Assembly (NCBI GenBank): GCA_023374045.1 | Contig: CM041776.1 | Coordinates: 122,097,000 to 122,160,999, forward strand | Origin: Limonium bicolor | Taxonomy: Eukaryota > Streptophyta > Magnoliopsida > Caryophyllales > Plumbaginaceae | Direction: 5' to 3' | Length of the DNA: 64,000 bases | Shown: one piece after another, positions 1-11,452 of the stretch | How the letters are laid out: every line of letters begins with the position of its first letter | Numbering within the stretch: the stretch's first letter is position 1 | Program-made: the position numbers and the translations under genes | The notes under the pieces: model-generated | Database searches by the model: none | What the model saw: the letters and a program-made list of their open reading frames with translations, nothing else | Told to the model about the DNA's origin: nothing

Positions 1-1635
1 TCGAAGTGGCAGCCGAGACTAAGAGGGTGTCACATTAGGCTAGCCAATCTCAAGGTGACAGGTATGGTTTTCTTGCAACCTGTGTTCTACCGGATTACAC
101 CGGCTTGTATGCCAACCTGTTTTTCTGTGTGTTTACCACCTTGCAAGAATAAGCATGAAATGAGTTTACAGTAATCCATTTATGTGGCGTATTTAGTTTC
201 TGATACCATTTAACCTCGATTATGTGTTAAACCTTAGCTAACCGACTCTAGGATCACATAAGAGATCGATATACGGATTTAACGACCCAACCTATGTGAA
301 CGTTCTAACTACGGCTATCCGTGTGTTAGTTTTGTATTGTTATTGTGTGTAAGTGTGTTTACCTCCCTTGTGTGTTTAACCAAGCTTGTAACACCATATG
401 GTGTAGTAATATGATAAGTTCCATAAGGGAACTTCTAACTAATATATATATATATTATGGGGGTGAGGAATCCGGTCGTTCCGGTCGCGTGTGTTGTTTG
501 GGAGTTGATGTCTACAATTGCTTTAACTCCCTCTCTGTTATTGGTTGTATTTCCTTGTTGGATTACAATCACCCACAAGCCTAATAAAAGGCTTTCCTAC
601 CTGACTTTTGCTCGGGCTAGGGGGATTGATGTATGGTTGATAGGTTCTATATTGAGACCGACACATCTAAGTGAAGTAAATGTGTACGGTGTGTTCGGAA
701 CTATGCTATATCCGACACATCTTAAGTAAGTATACGTTCTCTATGAAGAACAATAAGTTATTGTGTAACGAGCTTAGCATGGGAATAGAAAGATTCTCTA
801 GGCTCCAATGAGATGACAAACTCACATCTTAGGGTACGAGTCCTCACGTGACTCTCCCCGAGTTATGTTGTATGTATGTTATTATGTGATGTGTGTTGTT
901 ATGTTGAGTATGTTGATCACAGATATCAACCCCAGGTTATAATAAGAAGAGTTTAAGTATAACCCGATTAAATGGGTAAGTGTCGTCTAATAAGGAGTTA
1001 GCTCTATTAAGGTAGAAACCCTCAAGGGTTAAAGAACACCATTATGTGATCTAACAAGTGTTGATGTGTTGACTGAATTGTTTGAAAACTATTGTGTGGA
1101 TGTGTGTTAAATACACATGTGTTATGCGTTTATAGTTCTACATGCATAATTTAAATATAATTAACAGCATGCTTAGACGACAATTAGTTGTGTGTGGCCC
1201 GGTAGCATGCGGGCTGCACGATTACCATACCAGCAAAGGTGCTGAGCCCCTTTGGGGGCCACCCTTTTTCCTTTCAGGTACAATGGAGCTGGAAGCCGTT
1301 CTAGAGTAGGACGGGGTAGCTGTTCGTGCATGGGTAGTTATTTAGTTACTTATGTATTGTAGGTGTAGTAAGACCGAAACTGTTATCGGCATTAGTTTGT
1401 AAATACTCGGTACAGTTGAAATGTAAATGCATATTGATTGTTGGAAATGGAATGGGAATGTAATGTGTAGGTGCTCGGGAATCTGGTCCATCAGACCGAT
1501 ACAATGTATAAGTATTAGCCTTGTTAGCCACGTGGGTGGTTAACGGCGTATAACACCAATGAATTAAGTAAATGTCGAGTTGTGTTTTCCGCTGCAAATT
1601 TTTGTTAAGTATGATACTGTAGTTGGGGTGTTACA
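1..1635 (+). mobile_element. 3' part of an LTR (LARD family), truncated by window edge
   Basis: This stretch aligns by eye with the right-hand third of the LTRs at 1949-6578 and 11453-16074: shared blocks include the GGTGACAGGTATGG stretch, the CACCGGCTTGTATGCCAA block, the AGACGACAATTAGTTG block and the GTAAGACCGAAA block. It ends in GGGGTGTTACA at 1635, the same terminus as those LTRs. No primer binding site follows, so it is a 3' LTR or solo LTR, not a 5' LTR. It is clearly more diverged from the other two copies than they are from each other, so it belongs to an older insertion. The start lies outside the window. Confidence 0.8.
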
Positions 1636-1948
1636 ATGATATATTTCCAGAATAAAAAATATCTGAAAATTAGGAAATACCTTGTATAATGAATTTTGTG
1701 TTTTGAGATAATTAACAAGTCATATATATAGAAATCTTCGAAAGTGTCCATGGAAAATCCCGCCTCGGAGCATTTTGACCATTTTTCTCTTGCCTTCGTA
1801 TTTGTGCATTGGGCCCTTCCCGCGGGTCAAAATTTGGGTATAATAGAGCCATTGGTGGCAAGGGGCCATAAGTATAAGTTTGATCGAATTATTCATGATG
1901 ACTCTTGATAGGATCGAAAGTGCTGACCGAGTATGTCTGAAGTGTTAG
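1636..1948. other. unassigned DNA between two LTR elements; pre-insertion target
   Basis: About 310 bp between the older LTR and the LARD. No coding frame was recognised. Its last five bases (1944-1948, GTTAG) are the left target-site duplication of the LARD. Confidence 0.6.
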
Positions 1949-4900
1949 TGAAATACCCCAAACCTTGATATATTGTTTAAATACTGAACTATGGTATGTA
2001 AAGGCTAAAAAGTGCCTTAGAAACATCAGTGAACAATTTAAACCATAGTAAATGCAATAAAGCACTAAGATACAGTTTGAGCAAAAACATGCTCTAAGCT
2101 AGGAGTGAACTTGGTTAGGACCCAAAGAGCCTACCAAGACTTAACGATATTCAATTATGATTTAATAAGGCTAATTAAGTCCTTAGGAAACTTTGGTAGA
2201 CAGTTAAACCAAACAAAACACAAGAAAATACCTTAAAGTCAATAAGAGCAAAAATGTGCTCTAAGCTTGGGATAAATTTGTATAAGACCTAATGGTCATA
2301 CCTATACCTTATAAATAAGTTAATGAACATATTAAATCAATTACCAAAGAAGACCAAGCTTGAAAACAAGTTAAAACACAAAATGTGCTTTAAGGAGTCT
2401 TAAAGCACGTTTTTGAAAAATTGTCTTGTAAGTGAGTTTTGAGTGGCTAAATGTCCATCATTACTCTTTAATTAACATGTGTACTATATAGTATCACATT
2501 TGGAAGTCTATATCAATGGGAAATCAAAAATTTCACTTCTATGTGCCTTGTTTTTAGTGAATAGTAACTATTATAAGCTAGTTTGTAACATATGATATTA
2601 TAAGTTATGTTAATGGTCAACAAAGACCAAAACACCCTTATTATGATTATGGGGGCCGGTTTTTGTAGGGTGAGTCATCACCATTTATAAAGCAATTAAA
2701 GGAAAGGAAAGTGAGTAAAGTAAAGTACTATATGTAAAATATCTTAACAAAGTGAACTCTCTTACCTCATTCTCTTCTTTCCTTTCATTTCCCACGGTGG
2801 CCATCTTCTTCCTCCTCTCTCCATCGGTTTCCAACAGCACCATCTCATTCTTCATCTTCCTTCACTTGTAACTTATGATTCCAAGGTCCAAATTCAATTT
2901 CAAGACCGCCATTCTTCTAGTTGGAGCAAGCTCTACACTTCTACCTTTTCAAATCTTCAAGAGCTCAATTTTGGTGCCATGGAGATTCACCATTGAAGGA
3001 GCTTGAGCTAATATTTTCACACCTTGTTGTTCTCCTTTGCTTCAAGGTAAGGAAACTCAAAGAAAATCCATGTTTCCTCCATGTTTTGTGTTGTCCGAAA
3101 ATTCACCTCACCATGGTGTCTTTACCTTGCTTGTTTTAGCTTCATTTGAATCTTCCAAGGGCTAGTAGGAGTCCTCTCTTGATACTTATTCAAGCTCTCT
3201 TCCAATTCCAAGGTAAAACAATTACCTTAATGTATTAAGACAATATATGTGCCTAGGGTTTACAATGAGATGAAGCATAATGCTTGAATACTCATTCTAT
3301 TATGTGTACATTGTTTAGAAGTTGACAAACAACCAAACATCCTACCGGTTTTACAAGGAAACAAGAAAGAAGTTTGTGAGGAAAAAGAGGTAAACAAACT
3401 ATCTCAATGTAGTTTAAATGCCTTAGGAAAATGAGCTTGATTTGCTTAATAAAATACCTAAGGAGCCAATGGTGAATGACCTAGAGAAATGCTCTCAAGG
3501 AGTTTATTAAGGGCATATGTATTGTTGGGTGTATTTGCAGGTCAAAGGCATTACTTATGTGGGAAATTCAGTGTTTAAGGTTTATGCTATTTAAGGGCCT
3601 AAGAGCCATGTTATTTAAGGGCCTAAGTGCCAAGCAATTAAGTTTATGCACTATATGGTGATGTAGTGTAAATTTGGTGAAGTTACATGTGTGAGAATAC
3701 TCTTGATGGATTTTAGGTGTTCTTGAATGAAATAAGGTAAAAACCTAAGTGTTTGGATGTGAGTATATACAAGAGAAGCTATGGAAAAATTTGGAAAATG
3801 TGTAAGAAGTTCTAAGTGTTTTAAATAAGTTTTGGTGAACTAGGAAGTGTTAAAGGTGAACAAGTGTTTTACTAGGGAAGAAAGCATGTATTAAGGTGAT
3901 TTAGAGTGATACAAGGACTTTGGTATTATCTTGGAAGTTCTAGGAATTCAATGAGTGTTTTTGGGATGTAATAAAGTCTTGGAGAAGTTTGTTTAAGGTT
4001 TAGGAATGTTGGTGTACAAGGAAGAAATGATGTTTAGGTAAGATGTGAAAAAAAAGGAGATTTAGTTAGTAAGAAAAGAAGTTTGAGAGATGATGTTAAG
4101 GTGTAGAGGAAACACCTTGGTATAGTGGTCATTATTGGTGAAACACCACTTGGAAAACAAAGGAGGAAATAACATAAGTGTTAGGAATTTCGGTATGAAA
4201 TGAGTAAGTGTTTAAGGTGATAGGTAATGAGTTTCATGGATGTTGTATGAGGACATAAGTGTACCAAATGATGTTAGAAACATTAGGAGGCCTTAGGAGA
4301 AGTTTAAGTTAAATAGGAATGGAAAAATAAGGGTCTGGGGCAGACCGACCTTGTGACCGAACTTGCCAAGGTCGGTCGAGCCCAGTTTACCCTGCGAGAA
4401 TTAGTTTCTGGAATGGACCGACCTTGGGGACCGGACTTGCAAGGTCGGTCGGGCTTGTATTTTGTGTACGAATTAAGTTTCTGGAATCGACCGAACATGG
4501 GACCGGACTTGGCAAGTTCGGTCGGGCCTGAATTTTTAAAGGGAAGAAACTCTCGGGAATGGACCGAACATGCGACCGAACTTACAAGGTCGGTCGGAGT
4601 AGAATTTTTGACGGTAATGTGTTCTGGAATGGACCGACCTTGTGTAAGGTCGGTCGGTAAGGTCGGTCGGACCAAAAACATTGCTTAAGGTTATAAGATG
4701 ATATGTAATGATGGGGGTTGATTAGTAATGATGTTATAAGGTTGTTTAAGACATGTTAGGTGAGTTATAATGACAATTTAGTGGGGGAAAAGATGTATTA
4801 AAATGTAAAAGTAAAACAAGTTAAAAAGTGAAGTTATGTAACTAAGTTAACGGGGAAAAGTTATAAGCATTAGACTTTAAACAATCATGATACCCCGATG

Positions 4901-6578
4901 TTAATAAAAAATACATGTAATGTTATCAGTTGTTCGAGGATTTGCTCGAGGAACATAAGTGGACACGATAAAGTGGACTCCGGTGACAGGTATGGTTTTC
5001 TTGCAACCTGTGTCCTACCGGATTACACCGGCTTGTATGCCAATGTGTTTTTCTGTATGTTTGCCACGTTGTAAGATAAAACATGTAATGAGTTTACTGT
5101 AATTCATTTATGTGGCGTGTTCAACTCCAATACCATTTAACCTCGGAAGTGTTAACCTTAGTTAACTGAGTCTAGGATCACATGAGAGTTCGGTATTCGG
5201 AGTAAACGACCTGAACCTTGGGACATTCTAACCACGGCTATGCGTGTGTTAATTGTGTGATATGTGTATGTGAAAGTAGGGATCTCCCTTGTATGTTTAA
5301 CCCAGTTGTAATACTGTAAGGTGTGTAGTTGTGATAGACTCCATAGTGGGGTTCTAACTAATATCTAAAAGTAAGTATGTATTAACAGTGGTGAGGAATC
5401 CGGTTTGGCCGGTCGCGTGTTGTTTGGGAGTGGGTATCCTTCTTAGCCTTACCCTTCTCTCTATTATGGTTGTTTCCCTCACGGGTTATGATCTCCCATT
5501 AGCTTACTCCAAAGCTTAGCTATTCTGACTTATGATCGATTTAGGGGGAACATGTGTTTGTGTGGTGTGTTCGGGCCACCAAACCCGAACCATCTTAACT
5601 TAAGTTACTCGTCCAACTATTAGGACGGTAATGAGTGTTGCTGTTGTTGTTTAACGAGCTTATCATGAGGGTGACATCATTCTCTAGGCTCACCAGTGGA
5701 TTAACAATGTTTGGGTCGGTTCCTGAGAGGACCGTTCCCGTTATGTTATGTGGTGTTGTTGTAATGCAATTTCTATTGCGATGTTATTATGTGCACGTCG
5801 AAACGTGAAAAGTGTTGTTATGTTTTGTTATGTGATACATGTTATATGTTGTAAAATGTGGAGTATGTGGATCATGGATATGATTCCCAGTTCGTAATAA
5901 GAGGCGTTTAAGGATAACCCGATTAATGGGTAGTTGTCGTCTATTAAGGAAGTAGCTCCATTAGAGGAGAAACACTCTAGGGATAATGAATACCATGAGT
6001 GACTTATCAAATAAGGATGTATTATCCGTTTATTAAGCCATTGAGGCGAAATGTTGGGTGTTGTGTGTTTACAGTTGCATGCATGATTTAAATATAATCA
6101 ACCGCATGCTAAGACGACAATTAGTTGTGCGTGGCCCGGTAGCATGTGGGCTGCGGGATTACCATACCAGCAAAGGTGCTGAGCCCCTTGGGGGCCACCC
6201 TTTCTCTTCTTTTCTTATTTCAGGTACGAAGAGCTGGAAGCCGTTCGAGAGTAGGACGGGGTAGTCATTGTACATGGGTAATCATTTAAGTGTATATATA
6301 CAGTAGGTGTAGTAAGACCGAAATTGTTATCGGCATCAGTTTATAAATACTCGGTACAGTAGGAAGGTATGTGTATGTTGTGTTGTTAATGGAAAGGGAT
6401 AATAATGTGTAGTCGCTCGGGGATCTAGTCCATCAGACCGGTACAATGTATATGTAATAGCCTTGTTAGCCACGTGGGTGGTTAACGGCGCGTAACACCA
6501 ACGAGTTAAGTTATGTGAAGTAGTATATTTTCCGCTGCAGAATGTTGTTATGTGTTTGTTGTTGGATGGGGTGTTACA
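1949..6578 (+). repeat. 5' LTR of the LARD
   Basis: Starts TG at 1949 and ends CA at 6578. It is co-linear with 11453-16074 throughout, with a few small indels. It contains a pyrimidine-rich stretch near 2750-2880 that looks like the start of a transcribed leader, a hairpin array at 4343-4672, and a 72-codon frame at 2921-3139 that is identical in the other LTR. I do not consider that frame a gene. Confidence 0.92.
4343..4672. repeat. array of CCGACC/GGTCGG hairpins inside the 5' LTR
   Basis: Five units of roughly 70-75 bp. Each contains a GACCGACCTTG-like left arm, a central near-copy of that arm (ACCGGACTTG type) and a CAAGGTCGGTC right arm, giving an 11-bp perfect stem in the second unit. 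Units are separated by partly conserved linkers containing TTTCTGGAAT. Both strands stay open for about 110-130 codons across the array, which follows from the repeat composition and is not evidence of a protein. Confidence 0.85.
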
Positions 6579-6583
6579 AAAAG

Positions 6584-6595
6584 TGGTATCAGAGC
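6584..6595 (+). other. primer binding site (tRNA-iMet type)
   Basis: TGGTATCAGAGC starts 5 nt after the CA end of the 5' LTR. This is the usual plant primer site complementary to the 3' end of initiator methionine tRNA. Confidence 0.9.
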
Positions 6596-9500
6596 GAAGT
6601 ATCGCTCTGATGACTGAATTACCGAGCTTAGGAAGTACCGAGTTAGGATTTTAGCACTCTAGGTTAAGGGTTGAGTGATAGCGTGAGAGATACGCTAGCT
6701 AGGAATTACCAGCGTGTACTGGAAACCTACATTATCCTACCCGCCCTCCACAATCCCTGTTTTATAACTTGGGAAACAACGCCAGGGAGATGAAAGTCCT
6801 CTCATACTCGGGAATACCCGATCTGGCTGTTATTAAGTACCTCTAAAGGTATGGAGAACCTGTCATACGGTAGATCCCGAAAGGTGGGAATCCCGGAGAC
6901 GGTTTCCATATGAACAATGTTAACCACATTAAATAGCGAAGAATGAAGAATTTTGTGTATAAGAGAATAGAATTTCCGGCAACCTGGGTCGACATGCTAA
7001 GCAGTCGAGAATAACCAGCTTGCAACCCACCAACCGTGCAACAGGAAAGAAATGGATTAATGAAACCCGAGACGAGTGTCTACGGAACCACAGTTGTCAA
7101 GTGATACACCAACGGTATACCAACCGACAAAGGAACTATAACGTAGTGTCCAAACAAGGGACAAGTCTCAATAACCACGACAAATACGTGGAACGGGCAA
7201 CGAAGAGGAAACAATACAAAAGAAAAGGGGGTCTCCCAGAATGGGAACACCCTAGTTGATGATTATCATGTGAAGACAGTGAAAAGTCACCTAGAGGAGT
7301 TATTATCAAGACGGTAAGATCAGTGAGGGCCAACAAGGCCACTGATGACAGTGCGGGTAAAAACAATACCACAACCGGTATGTGTTAAACCGATAGCCAG
7401 TTAGCATGGCGCCCTTGCTATAACAGGGCTGTTCGGGAAATTTATAACCACTACAAAGTACTTGGTAAAGTACCATAAAGTTAAACGTGATCGTCATAAC
7501 AGTGGAAGGGCCTGTTAGCCTAACCTCTGTAATTGTAAATACACCAGTCAGCAAGAAGCTAGACTTGGTTGAGATAAGAAGATGTTGTGAAACCATGAAA
7601 ATTTTCTTTCAAACTCAGATTTATTTCAAACTCTTTTCCTTCAAAACCAGATTTTCTTTCAAACCAATACTTCCTTCTAACCTTCTTTCAAACCAAACCA
7701 GTAAAACCAAGGACAGTTGACAAGGATACAACAATGGATAAACTTTCCCTCGATTAAGTTCGGGAAGCATGAATGAATATTGTCACGGGACAATATAAGG
7801 GAGTTGACAACAGAATACTTCACCTAGGCGTGTGACGGACACTACGAGTGTACCAACTGAAATGTGGGACGACCGCACTCCGGTAGGAGCTTGTGGGCCT
7901 GACAGACCTACTTATGGGTTAGTTGGGTAAGTAGTAATGTATCAGTAGGGTACCCCACATATGTATACGAGTAGAGTCCGAAACACGGGAAGTAGTCGAC
8001 TCCGTTCTACGGTCAGCAGTAAGAGTCAAACAAGAGCTAAGGATTACCATGAATGGTTAAAGTAAAGGAACTCAGTTAAGTTAACGAGACTAAAGGAATT
8101 AGTGAATTCCTTTCAACGAAATGCTTAAGAGTCAGGAGGTGCGAAGTGCACTAACTGTAATGTAAAGACATCGTATACGTCTTAAGGATCCTCAGGGATA
8201 AACATGATAGCTGGAACGATGACCCAGCCTGTACATGGCAAACAGATACCTAATGTGGACACATTAATGTGCAATGAACGGGATGAAACTCCCAGAATGA
8301 GTACCTACACTACCAGGAAATGTTGATCTTCACAGAAGGAGATAATAAGCCAGTTAAGAACGCAAACGGCGTGGCTAACAAAATATACCAATAAGTGTGA
8401 GCCAGAAGTAATGGCATAACTTAGCAATACCCAGGAGCAAACCTTAAAGGGTGTTGCATCAGCAATTGTTGAACAAAATGACGTGACAGAAACACCAGGG
8501 TTGAAACTAACACCCAGTTTAGACATAAGTTGTCAGGAGACGGACTGACAAACCTAAGGGGCATCCCATGAAAGGAAACAGAATGCAACGACCTTGTCAT
8601 GGAGCCCAATATTGACATCCGAACCATGTAATGTTGTACATAGAAGTACATGTGTGTGGACAGCCTACAATGAGCGCAGCTCAAGGCAAACAAGGCTTAT
8701 AGGCCACAAATAAAATGTGTTATGTAAATTTGAGTTAATTGTAGAAGTTTATGTGGTACAAGTAAATAGAGCGGAGAACGAACCACTACTTTAAGAGTGG
8801 GGATACCTCTCGATATTGTGAGACCGCAGGAGCGGTAGTTATGTGTATCAAGCCCAAGAAATATGTTAAGGATTGACCATGTTGATATTGCGAGAGAGCA
8901 GTTCGTTTAGTAGTACGTGTGCATAAAGTGAAGCACCGAGCTGAATAATGCCGGCTTATTGATTAATGCTCAAGGAGCATACAGTAGTCATCCAAATAAA
9001 GGACAAACCATAATACGAATGATGTGAGTATATGTGTGGAAGTTAATGTGGCAGTAAATACGATATAAGCTGATGTTATACAAGGAGTAAGAGCACGGTG
9101 CGCAGCAAGCGGCCGTTGTATAAGTATTGTTAAACGATAATGTGGCAGATAAGACCAGTTATGAGTTAAACTTAGTAGAGATGCAAGATGAGCGATGTTA
9201 AACAGACTGGGCAATAAGCCAGTGGTAGGTACTATGTGATGAGGAACTCAGTGTGAATTCCATGGCGAATCGCATAAGGGATTTTACTGTCAAGAGTTTA
9301 CGCCTCTACACTCTGTATGACTGAGTGTTTTGGTATTGCTCTTACGCAGTAATGATCGAGTGGGATAGCTAGGAATTGGAAACATGTTAATTGTGGAGGA
9401 ATAATGTTATAATGGCCGATGCATAGGAAATGCAAGGCCGCACCAATAAAGGAGTACTTGTGTAAAACCAAATGTGGAGACATGATTAACAGTAAGTGAC

Positions 9501-10117
9501 TACAGTAGCACTAACTGCCAAATATCGGTATGGAATATACCCCAAATGTTGTAAATAGCTGAGAGAGCACTACACACTAGGTAGTAGCTCAATCTCAACC
9601 GACAGTAAGTCGGAAGGGAACAAGTCAATCATTGTGAAATACATAGCTGTATACACAGTAAATTGTTATGGAAGTGAATAGAAAGTTTATACACTCACCG
9701 AATTCACTAACGGTAAGAGATACCACGCGTCGGTTGAGAAACCATTGTTACCAAGATGAAGGTGACAATTGGGGATGTACAATACAGTAAGATTAACAAA
9801 TGGGGCAATTAAGCTCTACAATTATTAGAGTTTCGCAGCAAAAACTAGTGGGCCAGTGATTCAAGTGTTGAATGTACATGGTGAACACGAGTGAATGGCT
9901 AATTATTAACGCTGGAAGCCTAACAGTCCAGAATCGAAACAACTAAGAGTTTAAACAAACTCCAATGAGAATTCTTGGTTTAGGAACTAAACCGCGAATA
10001 TGGTTAAGATCCTCTAATCAGAATCCATTGTGTAATAGACCGCGTGGAAGTTAAACACTTCACGACGGCAGAACATTTTAAGCCAATGTTTAGTGATTGA
10101 TTACGTGGGCGTAATCC

Positions 10118-10134
10118 CTTTTAAGGGGGGTAGA
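10118..10134 (+). other. internal polypurine-tract-like copy
   Basis: CTTTTAAGGGGGGTAGA here nearly repeats the true tract at 11439-11452 but is followed by unrelated sequence, not an LTR. It may be a relic of recombination between two related elements or a central polypurine tract. Confidence 0.5.
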
Positions 10135-11089
10135 GCGCAAAACCACTTAGTTGTATTACCGTACAAGTGTACTGATTTATGTTGTGCATAGCACAAAATA
10201 ATTTGTCTTGATGATGGTGTGTGTTGTGTGTTATGTAAACATACGCATTCATTCATCGTTTAATTGTGGTAATTGTGCACAGAAGATGCGAATACCATTG
10301 TGATAAGTGTGTTGATTTATTAACAGTTGTGTGTGATGGTACAAGTGTGGGGAGTAGAGAAACTCCCGGGGGAATAAAAAAAAACCCCGACAGTGTATAA
10401 ATGTGAAACTGTGTGTTGTATTTTGATAAAATATATGTGTATAATACTATATATGATTCACGAAAGGGTATGAAACCGACATTGAACCTAGTGAGAATAA
10501 GATTCCCTAGGTAACAACATTAAAGTGAATGGAAATAACTGATAGATGAAGTTCTATCCCTTGGAGATGTATGATCATGATTAGAATGATTAAAAAGATA
10601 GAAAATTGGAAATGAGTGATTTATTTGATGCTTGAAATTGAAGTGGGAGGTGAAACTGATTATCATGAGATCAAGGGAAGCCGACACAAAATTGGGGTGG
10701 AAGGATAGTTTCAACACTGATGCTGATCACATCAGGGTTGGATGATTCTTGAAGCTCCCTATAAGTGGTCACAAATAAACCACGCTAAGAAAAAAGCAAA
10801 GAGCATAAGTTGGACTTGGAGTTGTATGTGTTTCAAAGGATTTTGAGTTGGTATTTATAAAACGTCGATAGATACTTTACATAATTAAAGTTCTCTTACT
10901 TAACCTCACAAAAAAAATTCAAATTTAGTGATTGTTTTGATCTCCCAAAGGCACGGGGCGGAAGGTGCCATCGCGACCGGGTTCTGCGGATCACAGTGTA
11001 TATCAAGATATTTTTGATTGCTATACATGCTATGACATGTTTGTGGTATGTGTAATAAATGTTATTTTGACTTTGATCTCCTAAAGTGT

Positions 11090-11340
11090 AAGTTATTAAG
11101 ACCTATGAGTCTAAATGTGTTGTGTTACATAGACCTATGTGTCTGAAGGCTGTTATGTTATCAAGACCTATGTGTCTAAATGTGTTATGTTACCCAAGAC
11201 CGGAGAGTCTAAGGGTTTGTTATATATGTGTAAATGTCGTTAAGATACCCGGACCATTGAGTCTGAGGTTATCATGTGAATATGTTTGTTATGTATGGAT
11301 GTGAATGTGTTACCCGACCATTAAGTCCGAGGGGTGTGTG
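11090..11340 (+). repeat. degenerate short repeats with AGACC...GTCT mini-stems
   Basis: At least five degenerate units of about 40-60 bp carry AGACCTATGTGTCT or its variant ACCATTGAGTCTGAG, each able to form a short AGAC/GTCT stem, separated by TGTTATGTTA-like linkers. They sit just upstream of the polypurine tract, where Ty3 elements often keep tandem repeats. Confidence 0.6.
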
Positions 11341-11438
11341 TAAAGTGTGTTTGGTTATGGAAGTTTTATTTCTATAAGTAATCCCCGTATTCTAATCCAA
11401 GATGTGTGGGAAGTGTAACTTCAAGGACGAAGTTCGTT

Positions 11439-11452
11439 TAAGGGGGGTAGAT
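11439..11452 (+). other. polypurine tract
   Basis: TAAGGGGGGTAGAT directly precedes the TG start of the 3' LTR at 11453, the expected position of the plus-strand primer. Confidence 0.85.

Larger units (their letters stand above)
6596..11438 (+). other. non-coding internal domain of the LARD
   Basis: About 4.8 kb with only short spurious frames on either strand. I looked for retropepsin DTGA, RT YxDD, zinc-knuckle and integrase signatures and saw none. It contains a pyrimidine-rich direct-repeat patch around 7600-7710 (CTTTCAAACC-like), a second polypurine-tract-like motif at 10118-10134, and short hairpin repeats at 11090-11340. By analogy with known LARDs the conserved interior may be needed in RNA form for packaging or reverse transcription, but nothing here proves that. 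Confidence 0.75.

Noticed and set aside
2921..3139. A 72-codon frame identical at 12426-12644
   Set aside because: It lies within the LTRs and is identical because the LTRs are. No known domain, no independent support.
4304..4688. Open frames of 111-125 codons on both strands (and again at 13776-14205)
   Set aside because: They result from the stop-poor composition of the hairpin array. Both strands are open at once and no domain is visible.
6584..6595. TGGTATCAGAGC as part of a tRNA gene
   Set aside because: It is the 3'-end complement of a tRNA at the primer-site position after an LTR. There is no cloverleaf.
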